Shown here in pieces: positions 8,293 to 16,250 of a stretch of 64,000 nt of DNA (position 1 is its first letter; every line of letters starts with the position of its first letter). The notes under the pieces were generated by a model. It saw only the letters and a program-made list of their open reading frames with translations. It made no database searches and was not told the origin of the DNA. The position numbers and the translations under genes are program-made. The DNA is from VRUE01 sp963698085 (GTDB lineage Bacteria > Actinomycetota > Thermoleophilia > Solirubrobacterales > 70-9): NCBI GenBank assembly GCA_963698085.1, contig OY969122.1:2170001-2234000 (forward strand), written 5' to 3'.

Positions 8293-8892
8293 TTGATCTT
8301 CGCCACGGGCAATAGGCACAAGCTGCGCGAGATGCGCGAACTGCTTCCGGGGATCGAGCTGGAGCCGCTACCGGAGGGCGTCGAGCTGCCGCCCGAGGAG
8401 GGCGAGAGCTTTGCCGAGATCGCGCTCGACAAGGCGCGCGCCGCGCACGAGGCGACCGGCGAGCCGGCGCTCGGAGACGACTCGGGGATCGGCGCCGTGG
8501 CGCTTGACGGGCGCCCGGGTATCCACTCGGCCCGCTACGGCGGCGAGGGCGCCAGCGACGAGGAGAACCTGGAGAAGCTGCTACGCGAGGTGGCAGCGGC
8601 CGGGGGCGAGCGCGGCGCCTACTACGTCTGCGCCCTCGCCCTGGTCGAAGCCGACGGCTCCGAGCACGTCTTCGAGGCGCGCTGCGACGGTCATCTGATC
8701 GAGGAGGCGCGGGGTGAGGGCGGCTTCGGCTACGACCCGGCCTTCGTCCCCGACGCAACCGGTCCGGGGGACCAGCGCACCTATTCCGAGCTCAGCCAGG
8801 AGGAGAAGAACGAGATCAGCCATCGCGGCCGCGCAGCACGACAGCTGGCCCGGCACCTGAGCGCCGGCGGGGCGGCGCCGGCAGAGCGATGA
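8293..8892 (+). CDS. rdgB: XTP/dITP diphosphatase (RdgB/HAM1)
   Basis: Hydrolyses non-canonical purine nucleotides (XTP, dITP, ITP) to monophosphates, keeping them out of DNA and RNA. The N-terminus MIFATGNRHKLREMRELL gives the TGNxxK substrate motif; LGDDSGI (metal-binding Asp), GRPGIHSARYGG and GGFGYDPAF follow, ending with the LSQEEKNEISHRGRA motif. The product is 199 aa from a TTG. Its TGA overlaps the ATG of the next gene (ATGA), which suggests translational coupling. Confidence 0.95.
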   Translation: MIFATGNRHKLREMRELLPGIELEPLPEGVELPPEEGESFAEIALDKARAAHEATGEPALGDDSGIGAVALDGRPGIHSARYGGEGASDEENLEKLLREVAAAGGERGAYYVCALALVEADGSEHVFEARCDGHLIEEARGEGGFGYDPAFVPDATGPGDQRTYSELSQEEKNEISHRGRAARQLARHLSAGGAAPAER

Positions 8893-9797
8893 TCCGCACC
8901 AAAAGTGGCGCGGCGGCGCTCTCGATCGCCTCCAATTCCGTCCTGATCGCGATCAAGCTCGCCGCCGGGGCGATCACCGGCTCGATCGCGATCCTCACCG
9001 AGGCGATCCACTCGCTGATCGACCTGGTCGCCTCGGTCGTCGCCTTCGTCTCGGTACGCAAGGCCGACGAGCCGGCCGACGAGGATCACCCCTACGGGCA
9101 CGAGAAGGTCGAAAGCTTGGCGGCGACGATCGAGGGGATGCTGATCCTGGTCGGCGCCGGGATCATCGTCTACGAGGCGACCCACCGCCTCGTCGACGGC
9201 GCCGAGGTCGACGCCCTTGGGATCGGGATCGCGGTGATGGGTTTCTCCGTCGTCGCCAACCTGGTCGTCTCGACGATCCTCTCGCGCCAGGCGAGGACGC
9301 ACGACTCGCTTGCCCTGGAGGGCGACGCCGCCCACCTGCGCACCGATGCGTTGACCTCGGCCGGAGTGCTCGCCGGCCTCGCGCTCGTCGAGATCACCGG
9401 GGTGGTCGCCTTCGACTCGATCACGGCGATCGTCGTCGCCGCTGCGATCGTCGTCGCCGGGCTGCGGATCATCCGCCGTTCCTCCGGCGTGCTGGTCGAC
9501 GAAGTCCTTCCCGCCGAGGAGATGGACCGGATCGAGGCGGCGATCGCCGCCGCCCGCACTCCCGAGGTCGCCGGCTACCACAAGCTGCGTGCCCGCCGCG
9601 CCGGCAGTCGCCGCTACATCGACCTGCACGTCCAGTACCGCTCCGGCACCAGCCTCGAGCGCGCCCACGAGCTCGCCCACCGGATGCGCGAGGAGATCGA
9701 GGCCGACATCCGTCACGCCGAGGTTCTGATCCACGTCGAGCCGGAGACCTCCTTCCACGATCCCAAGCGCAACCACGGCCCCTACCGGGCGGGCTAG
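8889..9797 (+). CDS. Cation diffusion facilitator (CDF) metal transporter
   Basis: Proton-coupled exporter of divalent metal (Zn, Fe, Mn or Co) with six predicted helices. The helix II and V metal-site motifs are HSLIDLVAS and HLRTDALTS, both HxxxD type, which is more often linked with Zn/Fe or broader specificity than with Mn. The interhelical stretch DEDHPYGHEKVESLAA is the CDF signature. The C-terminal cytoplasmic domain (about residues 205-300) ends with the H-rich SFHDPKRNHGP. It overlaps rdgB by 4 nt. Confidence 0.93.
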   Translation: MIRTKSGAAALSIASNSVLIAIKLAAGAITGSIAILTEAIHSLIDLVASVVAFVSVRKADEPADEDHPYGHEKVESLAATIEGMLILVGAGIIVYEATHRLVDGAEVDALGIGIAVMGFSVVANLVVSTILSRQARTHDSLALEGDAAHLRTDALTSAGVLAGLALVEITGVVAFDSITAIVVAAAIVVAGLRIIRRSSGVLVDEVLPAEEMDRIEAAIAAARTPEVAGYHKLRARRAGSRRYIDLHVQYRSGTSLERAHELAHRMREEIEADIRHAEVLIHVEPETSFHDPKRNHGPYRAG

Positions 9798-9802
9798 ACC
9801 CT

Positions 9803-9952
9803 CTAGGGATCGGGCAGGAGATTCACCGCGGCGGCGAGGCCGACGGCGATCACCGTGGCGGTGTAGCCGGTGTAGCCGCTGATCGCAAAGAGGATCGCGG
9901 CGATCGCGCAGACTGCGACGACGGTGATCCAGGAGGCGCGGGCCAGGGACAC
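9803..9952 (-). CDS. Small membrane protein (49 aa)
   Basis: A short minus-strand gene converging on the CDF gene. GTG at 9952, then MSLARASWITVVAVCAIAAI and more hydrophobic sequence, ending NLLPDP and TAG at 9803. It would form two short membrane helices separated by SGYTGYT. It fills the otherwise empty 175-nt gap between the CDF gene and the roadblock-like gene. The codon third positions are GC-rich, as in neighbouring genes, which supports coding. I do not recognise a family. Confidence 0.55.
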   Translation of the reverse strand: MSLARASWITVVAVCAIAAILFAISGYTGYTATVIAVGLAAAVNLLPDP

Positions 9953-9972
9953 GGGCCGGTATTTTCACGCAG

Positions 9973-10371
9973 ATGGCCGACGATGCCGTGACGGCGACTG
10001 TTTCAGGCGATGCAGCCGAGGGGGCACTCGCCTACTTGACCGAGATGTCGCCCGATCTTCGCGGTGCCGCGATCCTCGACCGCGAGGGCGCCGTGCTGGC
10101 CGCCAGCGATCAACCCGAGCGCTGGCGCGACGACGTCGCCTCCCTCTTTGAGGTTGCCGACCGAGCCGGCGCTGAGCCGGTCGAGCAGGTCCACATCGGT
10201 ACCGAGCAGGGCGAGGTCTTCGCCCTGCGCCACGCGGGCTTGGCTGCTGTGGCGGTGGCCGAGCGCTTCGCGCTCGCCTCGCTCACCTTCTTTGACATGC
10301 GCGCCGTGTTGCGTGATCTCGCCGCCGGCGGCGATGGCCGCGCGGGGGAGACGGTGTCAAATGACTCCTAA
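9973..10371 (+). CDS. Roadblock/LC7-like small protein
   Basis: A 132-aa protein with no membrane segment. The pattern GALAYLTEMSPDLRGAAILD, REGAVLAAS, then EVFALRHAGLAAVAVAERFAL and LASLTFFDMRAVLRDL resembles the roadblock/LC7 fold (alpha, two strands, helix, three strands, helix). In actinobacteria that fold works with small GTPases or response regulators. No MglA-type GTPase is adjacent, so the role is unknown. Its stop overlaps the next gene's ATG region (10361-10371). Confidence 0.6.
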   Translation: MADDAVTATVSGDAAEGALAYLTEMSPDLRGAAILDREGAVLAASDQPERWRDDVASLFEVADRAGAEPVEQVHIGTEQGEVFALRHAGLAAVAVAERFALASLTFFDMRAVLRDLAAGGDGRAGETVSNDS

Positions 10372-10585
10372 GCCGCACCGGGTCTTGTTCGATCGTGTCT
10401 CCGGTTACGCCGACGAGGCGGCCGCCTACATGCGCCGGCGCCGCGCTTTGCGCCGCCCCTTCGCCCGCCTCTACTACCGGGGCGGCAAAGCGGAGGATCA
10501 CGCCACCGACTCAGTTGCCGGCGGCGAGCTGTTCGTTGCCGCGGGCAGGCTGATCGAGGTGGCTGGGAAGCGACCCAAGCCGTGA
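10361..10585 (+). CDS. Hypothetical basic protein (74 aa)
   Basis: Starts at ATG 10361, inside the last codons of the roadblock-like gene, and ends in a TGA that overlaps the GTG of tldD. This tight coupling on both sides supports it as a real gene. The sequence is Arg-rich (YMRRRRALRRPFARLYYRGG) with a C-terminal amphipathic stretch. I recognise no family. It may bind nucleic acid or the TldD complex, but nothing shows this directly. Confidence 0.6.
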   Translation: MTPKPHRVLFDRVSGYADEAAAYMRRRRALRRPFARLYYRGGKAEDHATDSVAGGELFVAAGRLIEVAGKRPKP

Positions 10586-11976
10586 GCCGGGCGGAGGAGC
10601 TGCTCGATCCGGCGGTTGCCGAGCGCGTCCTCGCCCGCGCCGTCGCCCACGGCGGCGAGTTCGCCGAGGTCTTCGCCGAACGCCGGGCCGGCATGACGCT
10701 GGCGATCGACGAGTCGCGGATCGAGTCCGTGCAGTCGGGGGCCGAAGCGGGAGCAGGGGTGCGGGTATTAAGCGGCGGTACGACCTACTTCGCCCACGTC
10801 GACGGCCTCGACCCGGCCGATTTGGAACGCGCCGCCGGCGAAGCGGCGTCGGCATTGCGGGGAGATCGGGCCGAGCCACGGCCACTGCGGGCCAGGGCAA
10901 CCAGCCCGCAGCCAATCGGCCAGCGCCCCGAAGACGTTCCGGTCGAGCGCAAGGCGGAGCTCTTGCGGGCGTTGGATGAGCGGGCGCGAGCGGCGGGGAG
11001 CGAGGTCGTCCAGGCAAGCGCTTCATACGGCGAGGCCAGGCGCGAGACGGCGGTCGCCAACTCGGCCGGCCTCTTCGACGGCGACGATCGCACCCGCGTG
11101 CGGATCGGCGCCCAAGTGGTCGCCCGGCGTGAGGACCGGGTCGAGACTGGCGCCGAGACGCTCGGCGGGCACCGCGGTTTCGAGCTCTTCGACGACGATC
11201 CGGCGGCGATTGCGGCGAGCGCCGCGCGCAAGGCGCTCACCCTGCTCGACGCGGGCCCGGCGCCGACCGGCTCTATGCCCGTCGTCGTCGGCGGCGGTTT
11301 CGGCGGCGTGCTCTTCCACGAGATGACCGGTCACGGGCTCGAGGCCGACCACGTCCACAAGGGCGCCAGCGTCTATGCCGGCAAGCTCGGCGATGCGGTC
11401 GCCCAGCCGCTGCTGACCGCCTACGACGATGGCCGCATGCCCGGCGAGTGGGGCAGCGACGCGATCGACGACGAGGGGGCGCCGACCCAGAAGACGCGGT
11501 TGATCGAGGACGGCCGCCTGGTCAGCTTCCTGCACGACCGCCAAAGCGCCGAGCGCGATGGCGTCGCACCAACCGGCAACGGTCGCCGCGAGAGCTTTCG
11601 CTACTTGCCGATTCCGCGCATGACCAACACCTACATCGCCCCGGGCGAGGCCGAGCCGGAGGCGATCATCGGCGGGGTCGCCAAGGGCTTCTACGCGGTC
11701 TCCTTCGCCGGCGGCCAGGTCGACCCGGCGACCGGCGATTTCGTTTTCGGCGTCAACGAGGGCTACCTGATCGAGGGCGGCAAAGTGACCCGGCCCTGCC
11801 GCGGGGCGACCCTGGTTGGCAACTGCCTGCAGGCCTTGGCCGCAATCGACGCGGTCGGCAACGACTTCTGGATGAAGACCGGCATCTGTGGCAAGGGCGG
11901 CCAGAAAGTGCCGGTCGGCACCGGCCAGGGCCACGTCCGGATCAGCTCGATGACCGTGGGCGGGACCGGCGCTTGA
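10582..11976 (+). CDS. tldD: TldD metalloprotease subunit
   Basis: One half of the TldD-TldE heterodimeric zinc protease, which degrades unfolded peptides through a narrow pore and in some bacteria trims microcin or CcdA. The zinc motif HEMTGHGLEADH lies at about residues 248-259, the third ligand region is around the C-terminal MKTGICGKGGQ, and the fold is otherwise complete (464 aa). GTG start overlaps the previous stop (GTGA); its own TGA overlaps the TTG of tldE. No RiPP precursor or other peptide substrate gene is evident nearby. Confidence 0.94.
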   Translation: MSRAEELLDPAVAERVLARAVAHGGEFAEVFAERRAGMTLAIDESRIESVQSGAEAGAGVRVLSGGTTYFAHVDGLDPADLERAAGEAASALRGDRAEPRPLRARATSPQPIGQRPEDVPVERKAELLRALDERARAAGSEVVQASASYGEARRETAVANSAGLFDGDDRTRVRIGAQVVARREDRVETGAETLGGHRGFELFDDDPAAIAASAARKALTLLDAGPAPTGSMPVVVGGGFGGVLFHEMTGHGLEADHVHKGASVYAGKLGDAVAQPLLTAYDDGRMPGEWGSDAIDDEGAPTQKTRLIEDGRLVSFLHDRQSAERDGVAPTGNGRRESFRYLPIPRMTNTYIAPGEAEPEAIIGGVAKGFYAVSFAGGQVDPATGDFVFGVNEGYLIEGGKVTRPCRGATLVGNCLQALAAIDAVGNDFWMKTGICGKGGQKVPVGTGQGHVRISSMTVGGTGA

Positions 11977-13328
11977 GCGATCTCACCGAGCGTGCCCAAG
12001 GTGCCGTCGAGCGGGCGTTGGCCGCTGGCGCCGGCGATGCGGAGGCCTATGCCAGCGAAGCCGAGAACCGCGAGGTCCGCGTCCACGGCGGTGCGGTCGA
12101 GAGCCTGACCGCTGCGACTCAGCGCGGTCTTGGCCTGCGCGTCTGGATCGGCGGTCGGGTCGGTTACGGCTTCGGCACCGATCTTTCTGCCGACGGCTTG
12201 GCGGGGATCGCGGCGCGCGCCATCGAGGCCGCCCGTGCAGCCGACGAGGACGAGTTCGCGGCACCTGCCGCTGCCCAGGGGGAGGAGGTGGCGGTCGTCG
12301 AGGGCCTCAGCGACTCCTCGCGCGAGGAGTCCTCACCAGCCGAGATCGCCGACCTCGCATTGGCTGTTGAGCGGGCAGCGCTGGCGGACCCACGGGTCGC
12401 CGCGGTCGAGCAGGCGGTCTACTTCGACAGCGCCGAGCGCGTCGCGATCGCCGCCTCCTCGGGGCTCGGCGGCGAGTACGAGGCGACGAGCTGCTACGCC
12501 TACCTGCAGGCTCTGGCCGATGGCGAGAGCGGCCGCGAGACCGGGCTCGGCTTCGGCCTCGCACGCGGCCCGGCGGCGCTCGACCCGGCCGCGATCGGTC
12601 GCGAGGGGGCCGAGCGCGCCGGCGAAATGATCGGCTCGTCCAAGCCCGCCTCTGGCCGCCGCCCGGTCGTCCTCGACCCAACCGTCGCCGCCAGCTTCGT
12701 CGGTCTGCTCGGCGACGCCGCCGGCGCTGATGCCGTCCAGCGTGGCCGCTCACCGCTCGCCGAGCGGCTCGGCGAGGAGGTCGCGGCGAAGGCTTTCGTC
12801 TTGCACGACGATGGCCTCGACCCCAGCGGTTTCGCGACCGCTCCGATCGATGCTGAGGGGGTTCCGCGCCGGCGCACGGCGCTGATCGAAGACGGCCGGC
12901 TGCGGACCTTCCTCCACGACTCCTACACGGCGCGCCGCGGCGGTGTCGCCTCGACCGGCAACGCCGGCCGCTCCGGATACCGCTCGCCACCGGGGGTCTC
13001 GGCATCCAACCTGGTCGTCGCCCCCGGCTCCGCGAGCCTTGAGCAGCTGCTGGGCGAGGCCGGCGAGGGCGTCTACGTCAACGACGTCGCCGGTCTGCAT
13101 TCCGGCGTCAACCCGGTCACCGGGACCTTCTCGGTAGGTGCTTCGGGCCGCGCGATCAGGGGCGGTGAGCGGGCCGAGCCACTGCGCGAGTTCACGATCG
13201 CCAGCGACTTGGTCTCGATGCTGCGCGCGGTGCGGGCGGCGGGCTCGGAGTCGCGCTGGGTCCCCTTCGGCGGCTCAGTCAGCGCGCCGCCGCTGCTGAT
13301 CGGCGAGATGACGGTCAGCGGTTCCTGA
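11973..13328 (+). CDS. tldE: TldE/PmbA protease subunit
   Basis: Partner of TldD, with the same fold but without the HExxxH motif, as is normal for TldE. The start is a TTG at 11973 that overlaps the tldD stop (TTGA), giving 451 aa beginning SDLTERAQGAVERAL. Recognisable blocks are GLGLRVWIGGRVGYGF, RRPVVLDPTVAASFVGLL, STGNAGRSGYRSPPG and the C-terminal VPFGGSVSAPPLLIGEMTV. Longer upstream starts in this frame would run through tldD and are rejected. Confidence 0.94.
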   Translation: MSDLTERAQGAVERALAAGAGDAEAYASEAENREVRVHGGAVESLTAATQRGLGLRVWIGGRVGYGFGTDLSADGLAGIAARAIEAARAADEDEFAAPAAAQGEEVAVVEGLSDSSREESSPAEIADLALAVERAALADPRVAAVEQAVYFDSAERVAIAASSGLGGEYEATSCYAYLQALADGESGRETGLGFGLARGPAALDPAAIGREGAERAGEMIGSSKPASGRRPVVLDPTVAASFVGLLGDAAGADAVQRGRSPLAERLGEEVAAKAFVLHDDGLDPSGFATAPIDAEGVPRRRTALIEDGRLRTFLHDSYTARRGGVASTGNAGRSGYRSPPGVSASNLVVAPGSASLEQLLGEAGEGVYVNDVAGLHSGVNPVTGTFSVGASGRAIRGGERAEPLREFTIASDLVSMLRAVRAAGSESRWVPFGGSVSAPPLLIGEMTVSGS

Positions 13329-13414
13329 GGACATTCTCGCCCCAGGCGTGCCGTTACGCCGTTTGCGCTGTTAGATTGCCGCCCGACCTCAACGACCGAC
13401 GGAGGAGCTTCGAC

Positions 13415-13693
13415 GTGACCAAGGCTGAGTTTTTGGACCAACTGGCAGCTGATGAGCGTGTGGGCAGCAAGAAGGCGGCGGGCGATGCGCTCGACGCGGT
13501 GCTCGACACGATCACCGACACCCTGAGCGGCGGAGGTGAAGTCAGCTTCACCGGCTTCGGCAAATTCCACGTCGCCGAGCGCGGTCCGCGCCAGGGCGTC
13601 AACCCCCGCACCGGCGAGCGGATCACGATCCCCGGCGGCAAGGTCCCCCGCTTCTCCGCCGGCTCGGCGCTGAAGACCAAGGTCAAGGGCTGA
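13415..13693 (+). CDS. HU family DNA-binding protein
   Basis: Nucleoid-associated protein of 92 aa, full length for the family. It starts TKAEFLDQLAADERVGSKKA (helical dimerisation part), continues GEVSFTGFGKFHVAERGPR, and has the DNA-intercalating arm signature GVNPRTGERITIPGGKVPRF. The GTG at 13415 is preceded by GGAGGAG (13401-13407). A TAGATT box at 13371-13376 is a possible -10. It lacks the long Lys-rich tail of mycobacterial HupB. Confidence 0.95.
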   Translation: MTKAEFLDQLAADERVGSKKAAGDALDAVLDTITDTLSGGGEVSFTGFGKFHVAERGPRQGVNPRTGERITIPGGKVPRFSAGSALKTKVKG

Positions 13694-14007
13694 GCTCGAG
13701 AGCACCCGCCAGATTTCTCGCCGCCGCCGCGGTTCTCTGCGGCTTCGTCGTCGTGATCGCCTTGATCACGGCGACGCTCGGCGGCGACGGCGATAGCGGT
13801 AACGGCGACGGCTCGGGCCGCGCCGAGCAGGTCAAGCAGGAAAGAAAGGACGAGGGTCCTATCCCCAAGTCCTATGTGGTCCAGAGCGGCGACACGCTCA
13901 CCTCGATCGCTCGTGAGACCGGAGTTCCGGTTGCGGTAATCGTCCAGCTGAACCCCGGGGTCGACCCCCAGATCCTGATCTCCGGCGAAAAGCTGAAGCT
14001 GCGGTGA
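13690..14007 (+). CDS. Membrane-anchored LysM domain protein, possible CTG start
   Basis: One N-terminal membrane helix (FLAAAAVLCGFVVVIALITA) then a charged, Gly/Asp/Glu linker and a single LysM domain (SYVVQSGDTLTSIARETG, then VIVQLNPGVDPQILISGEKL), which binds peptidoglycan glycan chains. The first ATG/GTG/TTG in frame (GTG 13753) would cut the helix in half. The helix is complete only from a CTG at 13690 that overlaps the HU stop as CTGA, so I place the start there. Its stop overlaps the carboxypeptidase start, linking it to wall metabolism. Confidence 0.75.
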   Translation: MSSRAPARFLAAAAVLCGFVVVIALITATLGGDGDSGNGDGSGRAEQVKQERKDEGPIPKSYVVQSGDTLTSIARETGVPVAVIVQLNPGVDPQILISGEKLKLR

Positions 14008-15257
14008 GAATCAACCGGCCGGCTGTCCTCGGCCTGTTGATCACGGGCTTCTGGGCCGCGGGGCCTGTCGCGGCAGGGGACCCACCACCCCCTGCGGTAG
14101 CTAAAGCTTCCTCGGGGGCGGTTCCCCCTACCACGCCACCCGCGGACGAGGCGCCGCCGTGGCTCGAAGCACGGGCCTGGGCGCTGGTCGACGCTCGGAC
14201 GGGAGAGGCGCTCGCTTCGCATGCCGCGTCGCAGCGGCTTCCGATCGCCAGCACTACGAAGTTGATGACCGCGTACGTTGCTCTGCAGGAGCTGTCGCTG
14301 AACAAGATCGTCACGACCGCGCCGTATGACGCGATTTACGGTGAGTCGCTGTTGGAAGTGCCGGCTGGCGAGCGGATCAGTGTGCGTGATCTGCTTTATG
14401 GGCTGATCTTGCGCAGTGGCAACGACTCCGCTTATGACCTTGCGCTTGCGGCGGCCGGCTCGGAAGCCGCGTTCGTGCGCCAGATGAACCTGCGGGCTGC
14501 GGCGCTCGGCCTCCCGAACACCCACTACGCCAACCCGATCGGCCTCGACGAGGCCGGCAACTACTCGACCGCGCTCGACCTGGTGGTGCTGGCGCGCAGG
14601 CTGATGCGCGATTCCGCCTTCGCCACGATCGCGGCGTCGCGCAGCGCCGAGCTGCGCAGCCTGCGACCGCCGCGCCGGATCGAGACGCTGAACGACTTCC
14701 TGCTAGCCGAGCCCTGGGCCACCGGGGTGAAGACCGGTCATACCTTCGGCGCCGACTACGTCCTGGTTGGCTCCGGCCGGCGCAAGGGAGTCGAGCTGAT
14801 CTCTGCCGTGCTCGGAACCTGGACGGAGACCGCGCGGGATCTGGAGACCGAGCGCCTGCTCGAGTACGGCTTCTCCCAGTACCGCCGGCGGACTCCGGTC
14901 CACGCCGGCCAGGTCTTCGCCGAGCCACAGATCCGCTACAACGGCGACGAGCTGCCGCTGCGTGCCGCGCGAACGGCGGCGGTCGGTGTGCGCCGCGGCC
15001 AGCGCCTGGCGGTCAGAGTGCGCGCGCCGCAGGAGGTCGAGGGGCCGATCCGCCGCGGCGCCAGGCTGGGGCGGGCGATCGTCTTCGTCGACGGGTTGCG
15101 GGCGGCGGCGGTGCCGCTGCGGGCCGGTCGCGCCGTGCCCGAGGCGAGCCGGCTGGACCGGGTGCGCAGCTTCGTCGTCGACAACGCACTCTGGTTTGTC
15201 TTGGCGCTGTCCGGGATACTGATCGCGGTAGTTCTTCTGAGGCGCTTCAGGCGATGA
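14004..15257 (+). CDS. D-alanyl-D-alanine carboxypeptidase (S11, DacA/DacF type)
   Basis: Low-molecular-weight penicillin-binding protein that removes the terminal D-Ala from peptidoglycan stems. Signal peptide at residues 1-24, then a Pro-rich stretch and the catalytic domain with all three motifs: STTK (nucleophile Ser, about residue 84), SGN (about 138) and KTG (about 247). A C-terminal helix (ALWFVLALSGILIAVVLL) ending in RRFRR anchors it. GTG start overlaps the LysM gene (GTGA). The linker between signal and catalytic domain is encoded by a family E repeat. Confidence 0.93.
   Translation: MRINRPAVLGLLITGFWAAGPVAAGDPPPPAVAKASSGAVPPTTPPADEAPPWLEARAWALVDARTGEALASHAASQRLPIASTTKLMTAYVALQELSLNKIVTTAPYDAIYGESLLEVPAGERISVRDLLYGLILRSGNDSAYDLALAAAGSEAAFVRQMNLRAAALGLPNTHYANPIGLDEAGNYSTALDLVVLARRLMRDSAFATIAASRSAELRSLRPPRRIETLNDFLLAEPWATGVKTGHTFGADYVLVGSGRRKGVELISAVLGTWTETARDLETERLLEYGFSQYRRRTPVHAGQVFAEPQIRYNGDELPLRAARTAAVGVRRGQRLAVRVRAPQEVEGPIRRGARLGRAIVFVDGLRAAAVPLRAGRAVPEASRLDRVRSFVVDNALWFVLALSGILIAVVLLRRFRR
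14058..14146 (+). repeat. Family E element, copy 1 (in the carboxypeptidase gene)
   Basis: Starts GCGGGGCCTGTCGCGG and ends CGCCACCCGCGGA, the same borders as the copies at 17469, 22951 and 41942. An inner imperfect hairpin pairs AGGGGACCCACC and GGTTCCCCCT regions. It is translated in frame (AGPVAAGD, then PPTTPPADEAP) as the linker after the signal peptide, where an insertion would be tolerated. Confidence 0.75.
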
Positions 15258-16210
15258 TTCTCACCGTAACCCTCAACGCCGCGATTGACCGCACGGTCGC
15301 GGTGCCGAATTTCCGCCTTGGCCACCGCCACCGGGCGGTCGAGAGCCGCACCGTCGCCGGCGGCAAGGGAATAAACGTCGCCCGCGCCCTGCGCTTGCTC
15401 GGGCGGCCGGTGATCGCCGCCGGTTTCGCCGGTGGGCCGACCGGCAACCGCGTGCTGGAGCAACTGCGCAAGGAGGCGATTCTCACCGACTTCACCTGGA
15501 TCGCCGGCGAGACGCGGATCAACATGGCCGTGATCGACCCGACTTCGGGCGAGCAGACTGAGATCAACGAGCGCGGGCCGGCGGTCAGCCCCGAGGAGGT
15601 CGAGCGCTTCGTCGAGCGGCTTCGCTACCTCGCCGCCGGGGCGAAGATCTGCGTGCTCGCCGGCACCCTGCCGCCTGGCGCCGGTGCCGAGCTCTACGCG
15701 CGCTTGGTCGAGGACCTGCGCGATTGCGACGTGATCTCGATCCTCGATGCCGAGGGAGAGGCGATGCTGGCCGGCCTGCGCGCCGGCGCCTCCGTCGTCA
15801 CCCCCAACGAGCGCGAGGCGGAGGAGCTCGTCGGGCAGGAGTTCTCCGACCGGGAGGACTTCTCCCACGGGCTCTCCGAGCTGGTTCGGCTCGGCGCCGG
15901 TGAGGCGGCGATAACCCGTCCCGACGGCTGCGTCGCGGTGGTCGGCCAGGGGGCGGAGCGCCGGCTGCTCGAGGTTCGCACCAAGCCGCTTGAGCCGGTC
16001 TCGACGGTTGGCTCCGGCGATGCCTTCCTCGCTGGCTACGCCGCCGCCCTCTACGACGGCCGCGAGCCGGCCGACTGCCTCGCCTACGGTGTCGCCTGCG
16101 GCGCCGAGTCGACCCAACACTTCGGCGCCGGCACCGTCGACCGCCGCCGGGTCGAGCGACTGCTCGATGAGGTCGAGGTGCACGATCTGGAGGTCCACGC
16201 AGAAGTGTAG
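15254..16210 (+). CDS. PfkB-family sugar kinase (1-phosphofructokinase/tagatose-6-P kinase like)
   Basis: ATP-dependent kinase of the ribokinase fold. The N-terminus MILTVTLNAAIDRTVAVPNF and the motif AGGKGINVARALRLLG are typical of the LacC/FruK branch; ILAGTLPPG-like text reads VLAGTLPPGAGAELYARL. The catalytic motif is STVGSGDAFLAGY, with the base Asp in GSGDA. Length (318 aa) is normal. ATG overlaps the carboxypeptidase stop (ATGA). No PTS fructose transporter is nearby, so the physiological sugar phosphate is uncertain. Confidence 0.9.
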   Translation: MILTVTLNAAIDRTVAVPNFRLGHRHRAVESRTVAGGKGINVARALRLLGRPVIAAGFAGGPTGNRVLEQLRKEAILTDFTWIAGETRINMAVIDPTSGEQTEINERGPAVSPEEVERFVERLRYLAAGAKICVLAGTLPPGAGAELYARLVEDLRDCDVISILDAEGEAMLAGLRAGASVVTPNEREAEELVGQEFSDREDFSHGLSELVRLGAGEAAITRPDGCVAVVGQGAERRLLEVRTKPLEPVSTVGSGDAFLAGYAAALYDGREPADCLAYGVACGAESTQHFGAGTVDRRRVERLLDEVEVHDLEVHAEV

Positions 16211-16250
16211 GCTGGCTGTTCAACGCCATCACCTTCCACGGAGGATCGAT

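Noticed and set aside
10064..10585. Longer 173-codon version of the small basic protein
   Set aside because: It would overlap the roadblock-like gene almost entirely; the ATG at 10361 fits the ATGA-style coupling seen throughout.
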